A DNA stretch of 32,459 bases from an uncultured Selenomonas sp. GTDB lineage: Bacteria; Bacillota; Negativicutes; Selenomonadales; Selenomonadaceae. The translations under genes were made by a program, and so were the position numbers. The notes beneath the pieces were generated by a model, which was not told the DNA's origin, searched no databases, and saw nothing but the letters and a program-made list of their open reading frames with translations. Of this stretch, positions 1 to 8,261 are shown piece by piece (the stretch's first letter is position 1; each line of letters begins with the position of its first letter). The stretch lies in assembly GCA_905372355.1 (NCBI GenBank), contig CAJPOT010000018.1, positions 1 through 32,459 on the forward strand. The letters run 5' to 3'.

Positions 1-849
1 ATCGGCATCCTCGGCATCATCGTCGCCTCGCTCGTCATGTACGCGCTTTGCTCTTCGTTCGGCATCTTCGATTTGCCGGGCGGTGAGAAGTTCGCGACGG
101 CGACGGCTATTTTCACGACGTCGATCATCCTCGCCATCGCCTGCATCTCGAACGACAATATGCAGGACCTCAAGACGGGTTGGCTCGTCGGTGCGACGCC
201 GTGGCGTCAGCAGGTCGCGCTTCTTCTTGGCTGCGTCGTCGGTGCGCTCGTCATTGCGCCTGTGCTGAACCTCCTCTATGAGGCGTACGGCTTCGTCGGC
301 GCCTTGCCGCGTGAGGGTATGGATCCTTCGCAGGCGCTTGCCGCGCCGCAGGCGGTGCTCATGAAGACGATCGCCGAGGGAATCTTCTCAAACAACCTCG
401 CATGGGAGTACATCTACATCGGTCTCGGACTCGGCGTCGTCATCGTGCTCGTCGATCTCTTCCTGCGCCGCACGACGAGGAATCTCATGCTGCCGCCTTT
501 GGCCGTTGGCATGGGCATCTACCTGCCGCCGAGCATCCAGACGCCGCTTGTCATTGGCGCTGTCCTTGGCTATGTGCTCGACAAGGTGCTGAAAGACCGC
601 GGTGCGGAAGAGGGCAAAGCGGCGCGCCGCCGCGGTACGCTCTTCGCCTCGGGACTCATCGTCGGCGAATCCATCGTCGGCGTCGCACTCGCCGGACTCA
701 TCGCCATATCCGTATCGAGCGGCGGCAGCGAAAGCCCGCTGGCGCTCGTCGGTGCCGATTTCGCCGACACGGCGGAAATGCTCGGCCTCGCCGTCTTCGC
801 GCTCGTGGTCGTCATCCTGAGCCGCGTCGTGCTCGCGAAGGGAAAATAA
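1..849 (+). CDS. OPT-family oligopeptide transporter, C-terminal part (5' end outside window)
   Basis: The reading frame is open from base 1, so this is the 3' part of a longer gene; the ATG at 37 is internal. About 282 residues are visible. They are mostly hydrophobic helices separated by short loops, including an IACISNDNMQDLKTGWLVGATPWRQQ segment (about residues 44-67) that is typical of OPT (oligopeptide/siderophore) transporters. A late segment with PPLAVGMGIYLPPSIQTPL is also characteristic of the family. OPT proteins are inner-membrane, proton-coupled importers of small peptides or metal chelates, usually 600-700 residues long, so roughly the last 40% is here. The gene is followed directly by a terminator at 873-912. 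Substrate cannot be read from the sequence. Confidence 0.85.
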   Translation: MGILGIIVASLVMYALCSSFGIFDLPGGEKFATATAIFTTSIILAIACISNDNMQDLKTGWLVGATPWRQQVALLLGCVVGALVIAPVLNLLYEAYGFVGALPREGMDPSQALAAPQAVLMKTIAEGIFSNNLAWEYIYIGLGLGVVIVLVDLFLRRTTRNLMLPPLAVGMGIYLPPSIQTPLVIGAVLGYVLDKVLKDRGAEEGKAARRRGTLFASGLIVGESIVGVALAGLIAISVSSGGSESPLALVGADFADTAEMLGLAVFALVVVILSRVVLAKGK

Positions 850-872
850 AAGCAAACGAAAAAGCATAGAAA

Positions 873-912
873 AGCTGCCACATTTCGTCGATGTGGCAGC
901 TCTTCGTCTTTT
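873..912 (+). terminator. Rho-independent terminator after the OPT gene
   Basis: AGCTGCCACAT (873-883) pairs perfectly with ATGTGGCAGCT (891-901) across a 7-base loop and is followed by a T-rich run (CTTCGTCTTTT). Confidence 0.8.
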
Positions 913-937
913 CATCGGATGGCGTCTGTGATATAAT
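909..937 (+). promoter_or_regulatory. Candidate sigma-70 promoter of the small orphan gene
   Basis: TTTTCA (909-914) and a perfect TATAAT (932-937) are 17 bases apart. They sit after the preceding terminator and about 65 bases before the ATG at 1002. The -35 box is weak and overlaps the terminator tail. Confidence 0.45.
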
Positions 938-1001
938 GCAAGTAGAAAGAGGATTCAGAACCTTCGTTCATTCAGAACTTTCATGGAAGGAGGTTTTCCG
1001 A

Positions 1002-1220
1002 ATGGATGTCCAGGTGGAACGGCTGCACCGTGTGAAGCCGCTTGCGCCGATTTCCTTTTTTGAAGAGACAGTGCGGCGCGAGAAAAAGCAGGAGACGCAT
1101 GAGGCGAGGAAACCTCTGCGCGGTACGGAGTCGGACGCTTACAGCGTGGAGATTTCGGCAGCGGGCAGGCGTGCAGCAGCGCGCAGCGAGGCAGGGGGTA
1201 TGATGGTGGAGGGTTTTTGA
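1002..1220 (+). CDS. Small hypothetical protein, 72 aa
   Basis: I do not recognise this protein. The ATG at 1002 is chosen because a very strong AAGGAGG (988-994) lies 7 bases upstream; a longer frame back to 891 would run through the upstream terminator. The product is basic and hydrophilic. It has no membrane segment or signal peptide and is rich in Arg, Glu and Ala. The N-terminal half (MDVQVERLHRVKPLAPI) looks ordered and the C-terminal half looks low-complexity. It has its own promoter-like TATAAT and shares a terminator region with the convergent aminotransferase gene, so it appears to be a single-gene unit. The strong ribosome binding site is the main evidence that it is real. Confidence 0.55.
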   Translation: MDVQVERLHRVKPLAPISFFEETVRREKKQETHEARKPLRGTESDAYSVEISAAGRRAAARSEAGGMMVEGF

Positions 1221-1240
1221 TGATTTTGCGGGATAATGGG

Positions 1241-1300
1241 CAAAGCCCCGCTTGAGCGTCTCTCGAAAGAGAAGGCGCACAAGCGGGGCTTTGTGTCTCT
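1241..1300. terminator. Bidirectional terminator between convergent genes
   Basis: CAAAGCCCCGCTTG (1241-1254) and CAAGCGGGGCTTTG (1280-1293) form a perfect 14-bp stem. The region between them (CTCTCGAAAGAG core) can fold into a second small hairpin. A T-rich tail (TGTGTCTCTTATTT) follows on the plus strand. The site lies 20 bases after the small gene and directly downstream of the minus-strand aminotransferase stop. Confidence 0.75.
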
Positions 1301-2475
1301 TATTTCCGATGATTCTTGAGGAAGTTGCCGATCCTTGCGAGGGCCTCGGAAATCTTGTCGATGGAAGTCGCGTAGGAACAGCGGATGTGTCCCTTGCCGC
1401 TTTCGCCGAAGGCGCTGCCGGGGACGAGGGCGACGTGCTCCTTGATGAGCAGGTTTTCGGCAAATTCTTCATCCGTGTAGCCGCTCGACGTGATGTTCGG
1501 AAAGATGTAGAAGGCGCCTTTCGGCTCGAAGCACGAAAGACCGAGTTTCTGGAAACCATCGTAGATGAGGCGGCGGCGGCGGTCGTATTCTGCGACCATC
1601 TTTTTCATGTACTTCTCGCCGCGGCGCAGAGCTTCGACGGCGGCGATTTGCGCCGTGATGGGGGCGCAGAGCATCGTGTACTGATGGATCTTCGTCATAG
1701 CGGCAATGAAGTCGGGGTTGCCGAGCGCATAGCCGATGCGCCAGCCCGTCATGGCGTAGGCCTTGGAGAAGCCGTTCAGGAGAATCGTGCGCTCCTTCAT
1801 GCCAGGCAGCGAGGAGAATGCCGTGTGTTCCATGCCGCCGTAGGTGAGGTCGCCGTAGATTTCGTCGGAGACGACGATGAGATCGTGCTTTTCGGCGAAG
1901 GCGGCGATCTTCTGAAGGTCGTCCTTCGCCATGACGGCGCCCGTCGGGTTGTTTGGGTAGCCGATCAGAAGCGCCTTCGTTCGCTTCGTCACGTGCGGCT
2001 CAAGTTCTTCGGGCGTGATGCGGAAGTCGTTTTCGAGTTTTGCGGCGACGGGTACGGGCTTGCCGCCCGCAAATGTCACACAGGCCTGGTAGGAGACGTA
2101 GCAAGGCTCGGGAATCAAGACTTCATCGCCGGGCGAGAGTATGGCGCGCATGGCGATGTCGAGCGCCTCGCTGACGCCGACGGTGATGAGGATGTCTTTT
2201 GCCGGTTCATAGGAAATGCCGTAGCGGCTCGCGTAGTGCGCGGCAATTTCTTCACGCAGTTCGAGCATGCCGCGGTTTGCCGTGTAGGAGGTGTAGCCCT
2301 GCTCAAGCCCATGGACACAGCTTTCGCGGATCGACCACGGCGTGATGAAGTCCGGTTCGCCGACGCCCAAGGATACGACGTCCTCCATCTCGGCGGCGAT
2401 GTCGAAGTATTTTCTTATGCCTGAGGGCGGCACGGCGTGGACGGCGGGTGAGATGCGCTCCTTCCAGTTCGTCAT
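1300..2475 (-). CDS. PLP-dependent class I/II aminotransferase (AlaT/PatA-like)
   Basis: This is a fold-type I aminotransferase of 391 residues, the usual length. Visible landmarks are YPNNPTG (173-179), the PLP-pyridine Asp in SDEIYG (D204) and the Schiff-base lysine in GFSKAYAMTGWRIGY (K238). A substrate-carboxylate Arg lies in the C-terminal GHIRCSYA. It transfers an amino group between an amino acid and a 2-oxo acid in the cytoplasm; whether the partner is alanine, aspartate or an aromatic acid cannot be told by eye. The start overlaps the stop of the upstream Lrp-type gene by 4 bases (ATGA), so the two are translationally coupled. The same Lrp-plus-aminotransferase arrangement is known as alaR-alaT (yugG-yugH) in Bacillus, which makes alanine metabolism the leading guess. 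Confidence 0.9.
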   Translation of the reverse strand: MTNWKERISPAVHAVPPSGIRKYFDIAAEMEDVVSLGVGEPDFITPWSIRESCVHGLEQGYTSYTANRGMLELREEIAAHYASRYGISYEPAKDILITVGVSEALDIAMRAILSPGDEVLIPEPCYVSYQACVTFAGGKPVPVAAKLENDFRITPEELEPHVTKRTKALLIGYPNNPTGAVMAKDDLQKIAAFAEKHDLIVVSDEIYGDLTYGGMEHTAFSSLPGMKERTILLNGFSKAYAMTGWRIGYALGNPDFIAAMTKIHQYTMLCAPITAQIAAVEALRRGEKYMKKMVAEYDRRRRLIYDGFQKLGLSCFEPKGAFYIFPNITSSGYTDEEFAENLLIKEHVALVPGSAFGESGKGHIRCSYATSIDKISEALARIGNFLKNHRK

Positions 2476-2951
2476 GGCGACACCACCAGTCGGCGATCCT
2501 TTTCCTTGTCGTCGATGATCGTGCCGTCCTTCTTGTACGCCTTGAGCATGAAGTGGCTGCGCGTCTGCGTGACGCCATCGATCGTCGAGAGGCGCGTCGC
2601 GACGAAGTTGGCGACGTCCTGCAGCGATTTGCCCTCAATGATGACGAGGAGATCGAAGCTGCCGCTCATGAGGTAGACGGTGCGCACCTCTTCGAAGCGG
2701 TAGATGCGCTCGGCGATGGCGTCGAAGCCGACTTCGCGTTCGGGCGTGAGGTTGACCTCGATGATGGCCGTGACCGTGTCGTCGCCAAATTTCTGCCAGT
2801 TGATCAAGGTGTTGTAGCTGAGGATGATCTTGTCCTGCTCCAGTCCCCGGATGTCCTTTTCCACCTCGTACTCGCTTTTCTTGAGCACGGCAGCGATCTC
2901 GCCGATGGGACGGCGGGCGTCGTGCTCTAAGAGTTCCAAGAGTTCGCGCAT
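2472..2951 (-). CDS. Lrp/AsnC-family transcriptional regulator
   Basis: The product is a 159-residue protein with an N-terminal winged helix-turn-helix (about residues 1-55) and a C-terminal RAM/effector-binding domain (about 60-145, with YLMSGSFDLLVIIEG). Such proteins form dimers to octamers that sense amino acids. The start at 2951 is preferred because AAGGAG lies 8 bases upstream. An ATG two codons earlier (2957) is only 2 bases from that site, and an even longer frame to 3041 would begin with a spurious hydrophobic leader. It is the first gene of a two-gene operon and overlaps the aminotransferase start by 4 bases, so it probably controls that gene and its own promoter. Confidence 0.88.
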   Translation of the reverse strand: MRELLELLEHDARRPIGEIAAVLKKSEYEVEKDIRGLEQDKIILSYNTLINWQKFGDDTVTAIIEVNLTPEREVGFDAIAERIYRFEEVRTVYLMSGSFDLLVIIEGKSLQDVANFVATRLSTIDGVTQTRSHFMLKAYKKDGTIIDDKEKDRRLVVSP

Positions 2952-3031
2952 AGTCATTTCTCCTTCTCTGCCCCAATTCACTTGCGGATATTGGTCTTTC
3001 ATCATATAATATAAAAGAAACGCTATAAAGG

Positions 3032-3061
3032 ATAATAGCATAGAATAAATGGGGAAATCAA
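3032..3061 (-). promoter_or_regulatory. Candidate promoter of the Lrp-aminotransferase operon
   Basis: Read on the minus strand, TTGATT (3061-3056) and TATTAT (3037-3032) are 18 bases apart, about 80 bases upstream of the regulator start. The surrounding 3001-3050 stretch is markedly AT-rich. It also carries a plus-strand TATAAT (3005-3010) that could serve the divergent YhcH gene, so this is a shared divergent promoter region. Confidence 0.45.
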
Positions 3062-3121
3062 TCGCTTTTTTGGGGAAGCGCTGAATTTGTCTGTGCTTCC
3101 TATAGCGAAGGAGGATTGCTT

Positions 3122-3604
3122 ATGATGACGGGCATCATCGGGGTATCGAAGGATGAGCAGAAGGGATATTCGGCGGCTCTGATGAAAGCGCTTGCCTTCT
3201 TGCGCGCACAGGACTTCCGCAATATGCCGGAAGGGCGTCACGAGATTGACGGCGACAAGATCTTCGCGCTGCTTTCGCGCTATACGACGCGGCCGCAGGC
3301 AGAGTGCGCTCCCGAGGCGCATCGAAAATTCGTGGATGTTCAGTATGTCGCAGACGGCGAGGAGTTTCTCGGCTGGTGTCCGATGAGTCCCGACCTCGTG
3401 GAGATGGAGCCTTACGATGAGGCGCGGGACATCATCTTTTATCGCGCCCTGATTCCCGAGAGCAGCATCCTGCTCAAGGCGGGAAGCTATGCCGTGCTCT
3501 ATCCGGAGGACGTGCATCGCCCGGGCGTTTCGGTGCTCGACGAGTATCCAGCGGACGTAACGAAGGTCGTCGTGAAGATTGATTTGGAGTTGATGAAGAA
3601 CTGA
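3122..3604 (+). CDS. YhcH/YjgK/YiaL family protein (DUF386)
   Basis: The product is a 160-residue cupin-like protein of the YhcH/YjgK/YiaL/TabA family. Family landmarks are the early LMKALAFLRAQDF segment and HRKFVDVQYVADGEEFLGW (about residues 66-84). The late YPEDVHRPGVS (about 127-137) probably provides metal ligands with the earlier His. Members are linked to sialic acid or uronate catabolism and to biofilm control; their exact reaction is uncertain. The ATG at 3122 follows AAGGAGGA (3108-3115) at good spacing; an in-frame TTG at 3116 touches the ribosome site and is rejected. purL starts 46 bases downstream on the same strand, so the two may be cotranscribed, though no pathway link is obvious. 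Confidence 0.85.
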   Translation: MMTGIIGVSKDEQKGYSAALMKALAFLRAQDFRNMPEGRHEIDGDKIFALLSRYTTRPQAECAPEAHRKFVDVQYVADGEEFLGWCPMSPDLVEMEPYDEARDIIFYRALIPESSILLKAGSYAVLYPEDVHRPGVSVLDEYPADVTKVVVKIDLELMKN

Positions 3605-3649
3605 CAAGATGCAAGAAGAGATCAGGGAACTGACCAGAGAGGATGGTTT

Positions 3650-6600
3650 GTGGGCATGAGTGTAAGAAGACTTTTTGTAGAGAAGAGGCAGGGATATTTC
3701 GACATTCCCGCGCAGCAGCTTTGTGACGATCTGACGGAGACGTTCCGCCTAGCGACGGAGCTCAAGGCGGTGCGCATCTTCATTCGCTACGACATCGAGG
3801 GGCTTTCCGACGAGGAATACAAGGCGGTGCGCGACGTCGTCTTCGTTGAGCCGCCCGTCGATACGGTCTACGAGGAGAAACTGCCCGACTTTCCCGAGTC
3901 GAAGGCGTTCGCTGTTGAGTATCTGCCGGGGCAGTACGATCAGCGTGCCGATTCGGCGGCGCAGTGCGTGCAGCTTGTGACGCAGAAGGAGCGTCCGACA
4001 ATTCGTACGGCGATCGTCTACGTGATCGTCGGCACGATTTCGGCAGATCTTTTGGCGAAGATTAAGGCGTACTGCATCAACAAAGTCGAAAGCCGCGAGG
4101 CCGCCTTGCAGAAGCCGGCGACGCTCGTGGAGAAGATCGAAGAGCCTGCCGACGTGGAGACGCTTGCGGGATTCTGCCGCATGGATGCAGCGGCGCTCGG
4201 AAATTTGTTGAAAGAGCGCGGCTTTGCCATGAGCTTTGAGGATCTGCAGTTCTGCCAGAAGTATTTCGCCTCGGCGGAGAAGCGTGAGCCGACGATCACG
4301 GAGCTTCGCGTCATCGACACGTATTGGTCTGATCACTGCCGCCATACGACGTTCACGACGGTCATCGACAAGGTGGACTTCGGCAACGGCAAATACGCAC
4401 CGATGCTTGCGCAGGCAGTGAAGCTCTACATGCTCGACCGCGAGAAGATTCATGCGGGAAAGCAGGCGGACGTCTCCTTGATGGATCTTGCGTGCATCGG
4501 CATGAAGGCGCTGCGTCAGCAGGGGCTTTTGGAAGATCTCGATGCTTCCGATGAGGTCAACGCGTGCAGCATCGTCGTGCCTGTGGAGATTGACGGCAAG
4601 GAAGAAAATTGGCTCGTGATGTTCAAGAATGAGACGCACAACCATCCGACGGAAATTGAACCGTTTGGCGGTGCGGCGACGTGCCTTGGCGGTGCGATCC
4701 GTGATCCCCTGTCGGGGCGTTCCTACGTCTATCAGGCGATGCGTGTGACTGGCGCCGCCGACCCGCGCGGCAAGATCGCCGATACATTGCTGGGCAAGCT
4801 GCCGCAAAAGAAGATTACGCAAGGGGCGGCGGCAGGCTTCAGCTCCTACGGCAACCAGATCGGTCTTGCGACGGGCGAGGTGCATGAGTTCTACCATGAA
4901 GGCTACATGGCAAAGCGCATGGAGATCGGCGCCGTCATCGGCGCTGTGCCGCAGGCGGACGTCGTGCGCCAGACGCCGGAGCCGGGCGACGTCGTCGTCT
5001 TGGTCGGCGGCCGCACGGGACGCGACGGCTGCGGCGGCGCGACCGGCTCGTCGAAGGTACACACGGAGGCTTCTTTGACAACGGCGGGCGCCGAGGTGCA
5101 GAAGGGAAATGCGCCGACGGAGCGCAAGCTTCAGCGCCTCTTCCGCCATCCCGAGGTCAGCCGTTTCATCAAGCGCTGCAACGACTTCGGTGCGGGCGGC
5201 GTCGCCGTCGCCGTCGGCGAACTTGCGCCGTCCTTGGCGATCGATCTCGATGCCGTGAAGAAAAAGTACGAGGGACTCGACGGCACGGAGCTTGCCATTT
5301 CCGAGTCGCAGGAGCGCATGGCTCTCGTCATGCGTCCCGAGGCTCTACCCGTTCTCACGGCGTTCGCTGATCGCGAAAATCTCGAGGCGACGCCGATCGC
5401 TCAGGTCACGGATACAGGCAGGCTTGAGATGGTCTGGCGCGGGCAGAAGATTGTGAGCCTTGCGCGTGTATTCCTCGATACGAACGGCGTCAAGCAGCAT
5501 GCGCGCGTAACCTTGAAGTCACCCGACGTGGAGACAAACTATCTGCGCCAGCTGCCGCCTGCTGTCGTCAAGAACCAGCGCGACCTTACGGCGGCATGGC
5601 ATGCAAACCTCGCCGATCTCAATGTTGCCAGTCAGAAGGGACTTGCTGAGCGCTTTGATTCTACGGTCGGCGCGGGCACGGTTCTGATGCCGTTTGGCGG
5701 TAAGGATCAGCTGTCGCCGCAGCAGGGCATGGTCGCGAAAATTCCCGTGAAGAAGGGCGAAACGGATACGGCGACGGCGATGACCTTCGGTTTCGACCCG
5801 TACTTGTCAGAGTGGAGTCCGTTCCACGGTGCGCTCTATGCCATCGTCGAGGCGGTCACGAAGATGGTGGCGCTCGGCGCGGATGCGGCGACGGTGCGCC
5901 TCTCCTTGCAGGAGTACTTCGAGAGCCTTGGCAAGGATCCTGAGAAGTGGGGCATGCCGTTTGCGGCACTTTTGGGTGCACTATGGGCGCAGCATGAGCT
6001 TCGCGTGCCTGCCATCGGCGGCAAGGATTCGATGTCGGGCACGTTTGAAAACATCCATGTGCCGCCTACGGTCGTTGCCTTTGCCGTCAACGTCATGAAA
6101 GCGAGCGAGGCGATTTCCGCCGAATTCAAGTACGCGAACAGCAAGGTCTATGCTGTCGAAGTGCCGATTGATGCGAACGATCTGCCTGTTTTTGCCAACC
6201 TGCGCCGCAACTATGAGCGCGTGCACGCTCTGATGCAGAGCCGCCGCGTGTTCTCGGCATCGAGTGTCGGCAGGGGCGGCATCGCGGCTGCTCTGACGAA
6301 GATGTGCCTGGGCAACGGCCTCGGTTTCAAGGCGGCGCCCGGCGCGATCAAGTTCGAAGATCTCTTCCGTCCCGCCTACGGTACGATTCTCTTGGAGATG
6401 AGCGAGGCGGTCAACGTGACGGATGCGCTCGCCGGCGTCAAGTGGACGCTCCTCGGGCGCACGACGACGGTTGCGAGCATCGTTTGCAATGGTATGGTGC
6501 AGACGCTCGATGAGCTTCGCGAGTCTTATGTGGGAGCGCTTGACGGCATCTTCCCGGCGGCGGTCAGCAGCAAGGGCAGGACGGCCTCGGCAGCCGCGCC

Positions 6601-7441
6601 GTTCCGCCGCGGCGTGCGTCAGCGAGCCAGCGATCGCTATACGAAGCCACGCATCTTTATGCCTGTTTTCCCCGGCATCAACTGCGAGTACGAGACGCAG
6701 CGCGCCTTTGAGAAGGCGGGTGGCGAAGTCGATGCGCTCGTCATTCGCAATCTCACGCCGCAGACGGTCGAAGAATCGGTGCAGGCGATCACCTCGGGCA
6801 TCAACAAGGCGCAGATCCTCATGCTGCCGGGCGGTTTCTCGGGTGGTGACGAGCCGGACGGCTCGGGCAAGTTCATCGCGGCGACGCTCAGAAATCCGCG
6901 CATCGCCGAGGCGATCATGGAACTTCTGCAGAAGCGAGAGGGGCTGATCCTCGGTATCTGCAACGGTTTCCAGGCGCTCGTCAAGCTCGGCCTCCTTCCT
7001 TACGGCAAGATCATGCCGCTTGATCCGGAGTCTCCGACGCTCACGCGCAATACGATCGGCAGACACGTCTCGTGCATGGTGCAGACACGCATCATGTCGA
7101 ACCTATCGCCGTGGTTCAACAACGTCTCAGTCGGCGATATTCATACGATTCCTGTCGCGCACGGTGAAGGAAGGTTTGTCGCCGACAAGGAAGTCATCGC
7201 GAGGATGCGCATACGCGGGCAAATCGCGGCGCAGTATGTCGACGATGCAGGCGAGCCGACGATGGAATCGCCGTTCAATCCGAACGGTTCGATGGAAGCG
7301 ATCGAGGCGATCACAAGCCCCAATGGCCGCATCCTCGGCAAGATGGGGCACTCCGAGCGCGTCGGCGACAACATCTCGAAGAACGTGCCGGGCAACAAGG
7401 ATCAGGGACTCTTCGACGCAGGTGTGCGCTTCTTTCGCTGA
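3650..7441 (+). CDS. purL: Phosphoribosylformylglycinamidine synthase, single-chain clostridial type
   Basis: This enzyme performs step 4 of purine synthesis, converting FGAR, glutamine and ATP to FGAM, glutamate and ADP. At 1263 residues it is the single-chain form with the glutaminase fused at the C-terminus. In order there are an N-terminal PurS-like part, a linker, and two AIRS-type halves: TYWSDHCRHTTF (about 224-235) and FKNETHNHPTEIEPFGGAATC in the first, and GGKDSMSGTF in the second. The class I amidotransferase follows: ILGICNGFQALVKLG with nucleophile C1104, and GKMGHSERVGDN with H1234 and E1236. A GTG start at 3650 is used because GAGG lies 7 bases upstream; ATG at 3656 is the alternative, giving a product two residues shorter. 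No other pur gene is adjacent, so it stands apart from the rest of the pathway. A terminator lies 36 bases downstream. Confidence 0.97.
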   Translation: MGMSVRRLFVEKRQGYFDIPAQQLCDDLTETFRLATELKAVRIFIRYDIEGLSDEEYKAVRDVVFVEPPVDTVYEEKLPDFPESKAFAVEYLPGQYDQRADSAAQCVQLVTQKERPTIRTAIVYVIVGTISADLLAKIKAYCINKVESREAALQKPATLVEKIEEPADVETLAGFCRMDAAALGNLLKERGFAMSFEDLQFCQKYFASAEKREPTITELRVIDTYWSDHCRHTTFTTVIDKVDFGNGKYAPMLAQAVKLYMLDREKIHAGKQADVSLMDLACIGMKALRQQGLLEDLDASDEVNACSIVVPVEIDGKEENWLVMFKNETHNHPTEIEPFGGAATCLGGAIRDPLSGRSYVYQAMRVTGAADPRGKIADTLLGKLPQKKITQGAAAGFSSYGNQIGLATGEVHEFYHEGYMAKRMEIGAVIGAVPQADVVRQTPEPGDVVVLVGGRTGRDGCGGATGSSKVHTEASLTTAGAEVQKGNAPTERKLQRLFRHPEVSRFIKRCNDFGAGGVAVAVGELAPSLAIDLDAVKKKYEGLDGTELAISESQERMALVMRPEALPVLTAFADRENLEATPIAQVTDTGRLEMVWRGQKIVSLARVFLDTNGVKQHARVTLKSPDVETNYLRQLPPAVVKNQRDLTAAWHANLADLNVASQKGLAERFDSTVGAGTVLMPFGGKDQLSPQQGMVAKIPVKKGETDTATAMTFGFDPYLSEWSPFHGALYAIVEAVTKMVALGADAATVRLSLQEYFESLGKDPEKWGMPFAALLGALWAQHELRVPAIGGKDSMSGTFENIHVPPTVVAFAVNVMKASEAISAEFKYANSKVYAVEVPIDANDLPVFANLRRNYERVHALMQSRRVFSASSVGRGGIAAALTKMCLGNGLGFKAAPGAIKFEDLFRPAYGTILLEMSEAVNVTDALAGVKWTLLGRTTTVASIVCNGMVQTLDELRESYVGALDGIFPAAVSSKGRTASAAAPFRRGVRQRASDRYTKPRIFMPVFPGINCEYETQRAFEKAGGEVDALVIRNLTPQTVEESVQAITSGINKAQILMLPGGFSGGDEPDGSGKFIAATLRNPRIAEAIMELLQKREGLILGICNGFQALVKLGLLPYGKIMPLDPESPTLTRNTIGRHVSCMVQTRIMSNLSPWFNNVSVGDIHTIPVAHGEGRFVADKEVIARMRIRGQIAAQYVDDAGEPTMESPFNPNGSMEAIEAITSPNGRILGKMGHSERVGDNISKNVPGNKDQGLFDAGVRFFR

Positions 7442-7476
7442 GATGGTGTCGAAGCAAAGGTAATAAGGAAGATGAG

Positions 7477-7514
7477 ACTGCCGCATGAGTTATTTTTGCT
7501 TGTGCGGCAGTTTT
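7477..7514 (+). terminator. Rho-independent terminator after purL
   Basis: ACTGCCGCA (7477-7485) pairs with TGCGGCAGT (7503-7511), followed by TTT. The loop is 17 bases. It ends 16 bases before the thioesterase ATG, so that gene is either expressed by readthrough or from a promoter I cannot see. Confidence 0.65.
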
Positions 7515-7529
7515 GATAGGAGGAAATAC

Positions 7530-8063
7530 ATGAAGCATTTCAGTATGCAGGAAAGCCGCATCGTCATCAGCGAGGTCATGATGCCGAGCCAGGCGAACCC
7601 CAACGGCAACGTCCACGGCGGCGAGATCATGAAGCTCATGGATTCGGCGGCTTACGCGGCGGCGCGGCGCTATGCGCGCTCGAACGTCGTGACGGCGCGC
7701 GTCGATGAACTGGAATTCCATCTGCCGATCCGCATCGGCGATCTCGTCGTCGTGACGGCGGACGTCGTCTACGTTGGGCACAGCTCTATGGAGATCGCCG
7801 TCAATGTTATCGTCGAAGATCTCGATGACGGCAGCGAGCCGCAGCTCGGCCTGTCGGCGTATTTCACAATGGTGGCGCTTGACCGCAACGCACGGCCGAA
7901 AGCCGTGCCGCCCCTGGAGCTTGATACCGAAGAGGCGCGCGTCGCTTTCGAGGAAGGAAAGCGACGCTATGAGGAGCACAAGGCGCGCAAGAAACGCAAA
8001 GCGGCAGTGCCGGCGGGAATTGTCAAGCGCGGTCAGGGGAAGTCTGAGGACAACGGGAAATAG
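7530..8063 (+). CDS. Acyl-CoA thioesterase, hotdog fold (YkhA/YciA type)
   Basis: The product is a 177-residue hotdog-fold thioesterase that cleaves acyl-CoA to the free acid and CoA in the cytoplasm. The family signature is the early PNGNVHGGEIMKLMDSAAY (about residues 25-43), where the Asp in MDSAA is the catalytic acid. It is followed by VDELEFHLPIRIGDLV and VYVGHSSMEIAVNV strands. The C-terminal 40 residues are charged, Lys/Arg-rich and probably disordered. The ATG at 7530 is set by AGGAGG 7 bases upstream; the longer in-frame start at 7485 lies inside the purL terminator. Chain-length preference is not readable. Confidence 0.9.
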   Translation: MKHFSMQESRIVISEVMMPSQANPNGNVHGGEIMKLMDSAAYAAARRYARSNVVTARVDELEFHLPIRIGDLVVVTADVVYVGHSSMEIAVNVIVEDLDDGSEPQLGLSAYFTMVALDRNARPKAVPPLELDTEEARVAFEEGKRRYEEHKARKKRKAAVPAGIVKRGQGKSEDNGK

Positions 8064-8070
8064 ACAAAAA

Positions 8071-8106
8071 AGAAGGGCAAGCCGCAAGGCGAGCCCTTCT
8101 TTTTCG
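8071..8106. terminator. Bidirectional rho-independent terminator
   Basis: AGAAGGGC (8071-8078) pairs with GCCCTTCT (8093-8100), with a small inner GC pairing. T runs follow on both strands (TTTTT at 8100-8104 on plus; TTTTTT after the stem on minus). It serves the thioesterase gene on plus. The minus-strand T run means it could also stop a transcript arriving from 8200, where no gene is annotated. Confidence 0.75.
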
Positions 8107-8222
8107 GGATAGAGAAAGAATTAGATTTTCAAGCAGCAGGGAGGCACAGAAGTGTGGAAAGGGCCACCGTTGCCGCTGGCATCGAGCCGGCTGCTGGATT
8201 CCTGCTCGATACGGAAAGTATA
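8071..8222 (-). ncRNA. Speculative small RNA on the minus strand
   Basis: On the minus strand an extended -10 (TGCTATACT, with TATACT at 8222-8217) is followed by about 140 bases with several hairpins. These are ATCGAGC/GCTCGAT (8181-8187 with 8204-8210), TGCC/GGCA around 8171-8181 and CACA/TGTG around 8145-8156. The stretch ends in a terminator stem with six T on that strand. No convincing -35 box is seen and I recognise no known RNA family. The structure may equally belong to a plus-strand leader or be fortuitous. Confidence 0.2.
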
Positions 8223-8261
8223 GCATGGTAAGATTAAAGGAAAGGGGCAAGTGCAGTTAAA

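Noticed and set aside
1252..2424. Long plus-strand open frame of 390 codons opposite the aminotransferase
   Set aside because: It is antisense to a gene with intact aminotransferase motifs; the high GC content leaves long open shadow frames, and this one crosses the bidirectional terminator.
3749..5149. Minus-strand open frame of 466 codons inside purL
   Set aside because: The translation is Arg/His-rich with no domain pattern, while the plus strand carries intact PurL motifs.
7485..7529. Upstream extension of the thioesterase start
   Set aside because: It lies within the purL terminator stem-loop and has no ribosome site, unlike the ATG at 7530.
8161..8210. Weak resemblance to a cobalamin riboswitch (GCCACCG and a CCTGC segment)
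   Set aside because: The conserved B12 box and the long upstream core are absent, and the downstream gene has no cobalamin link.
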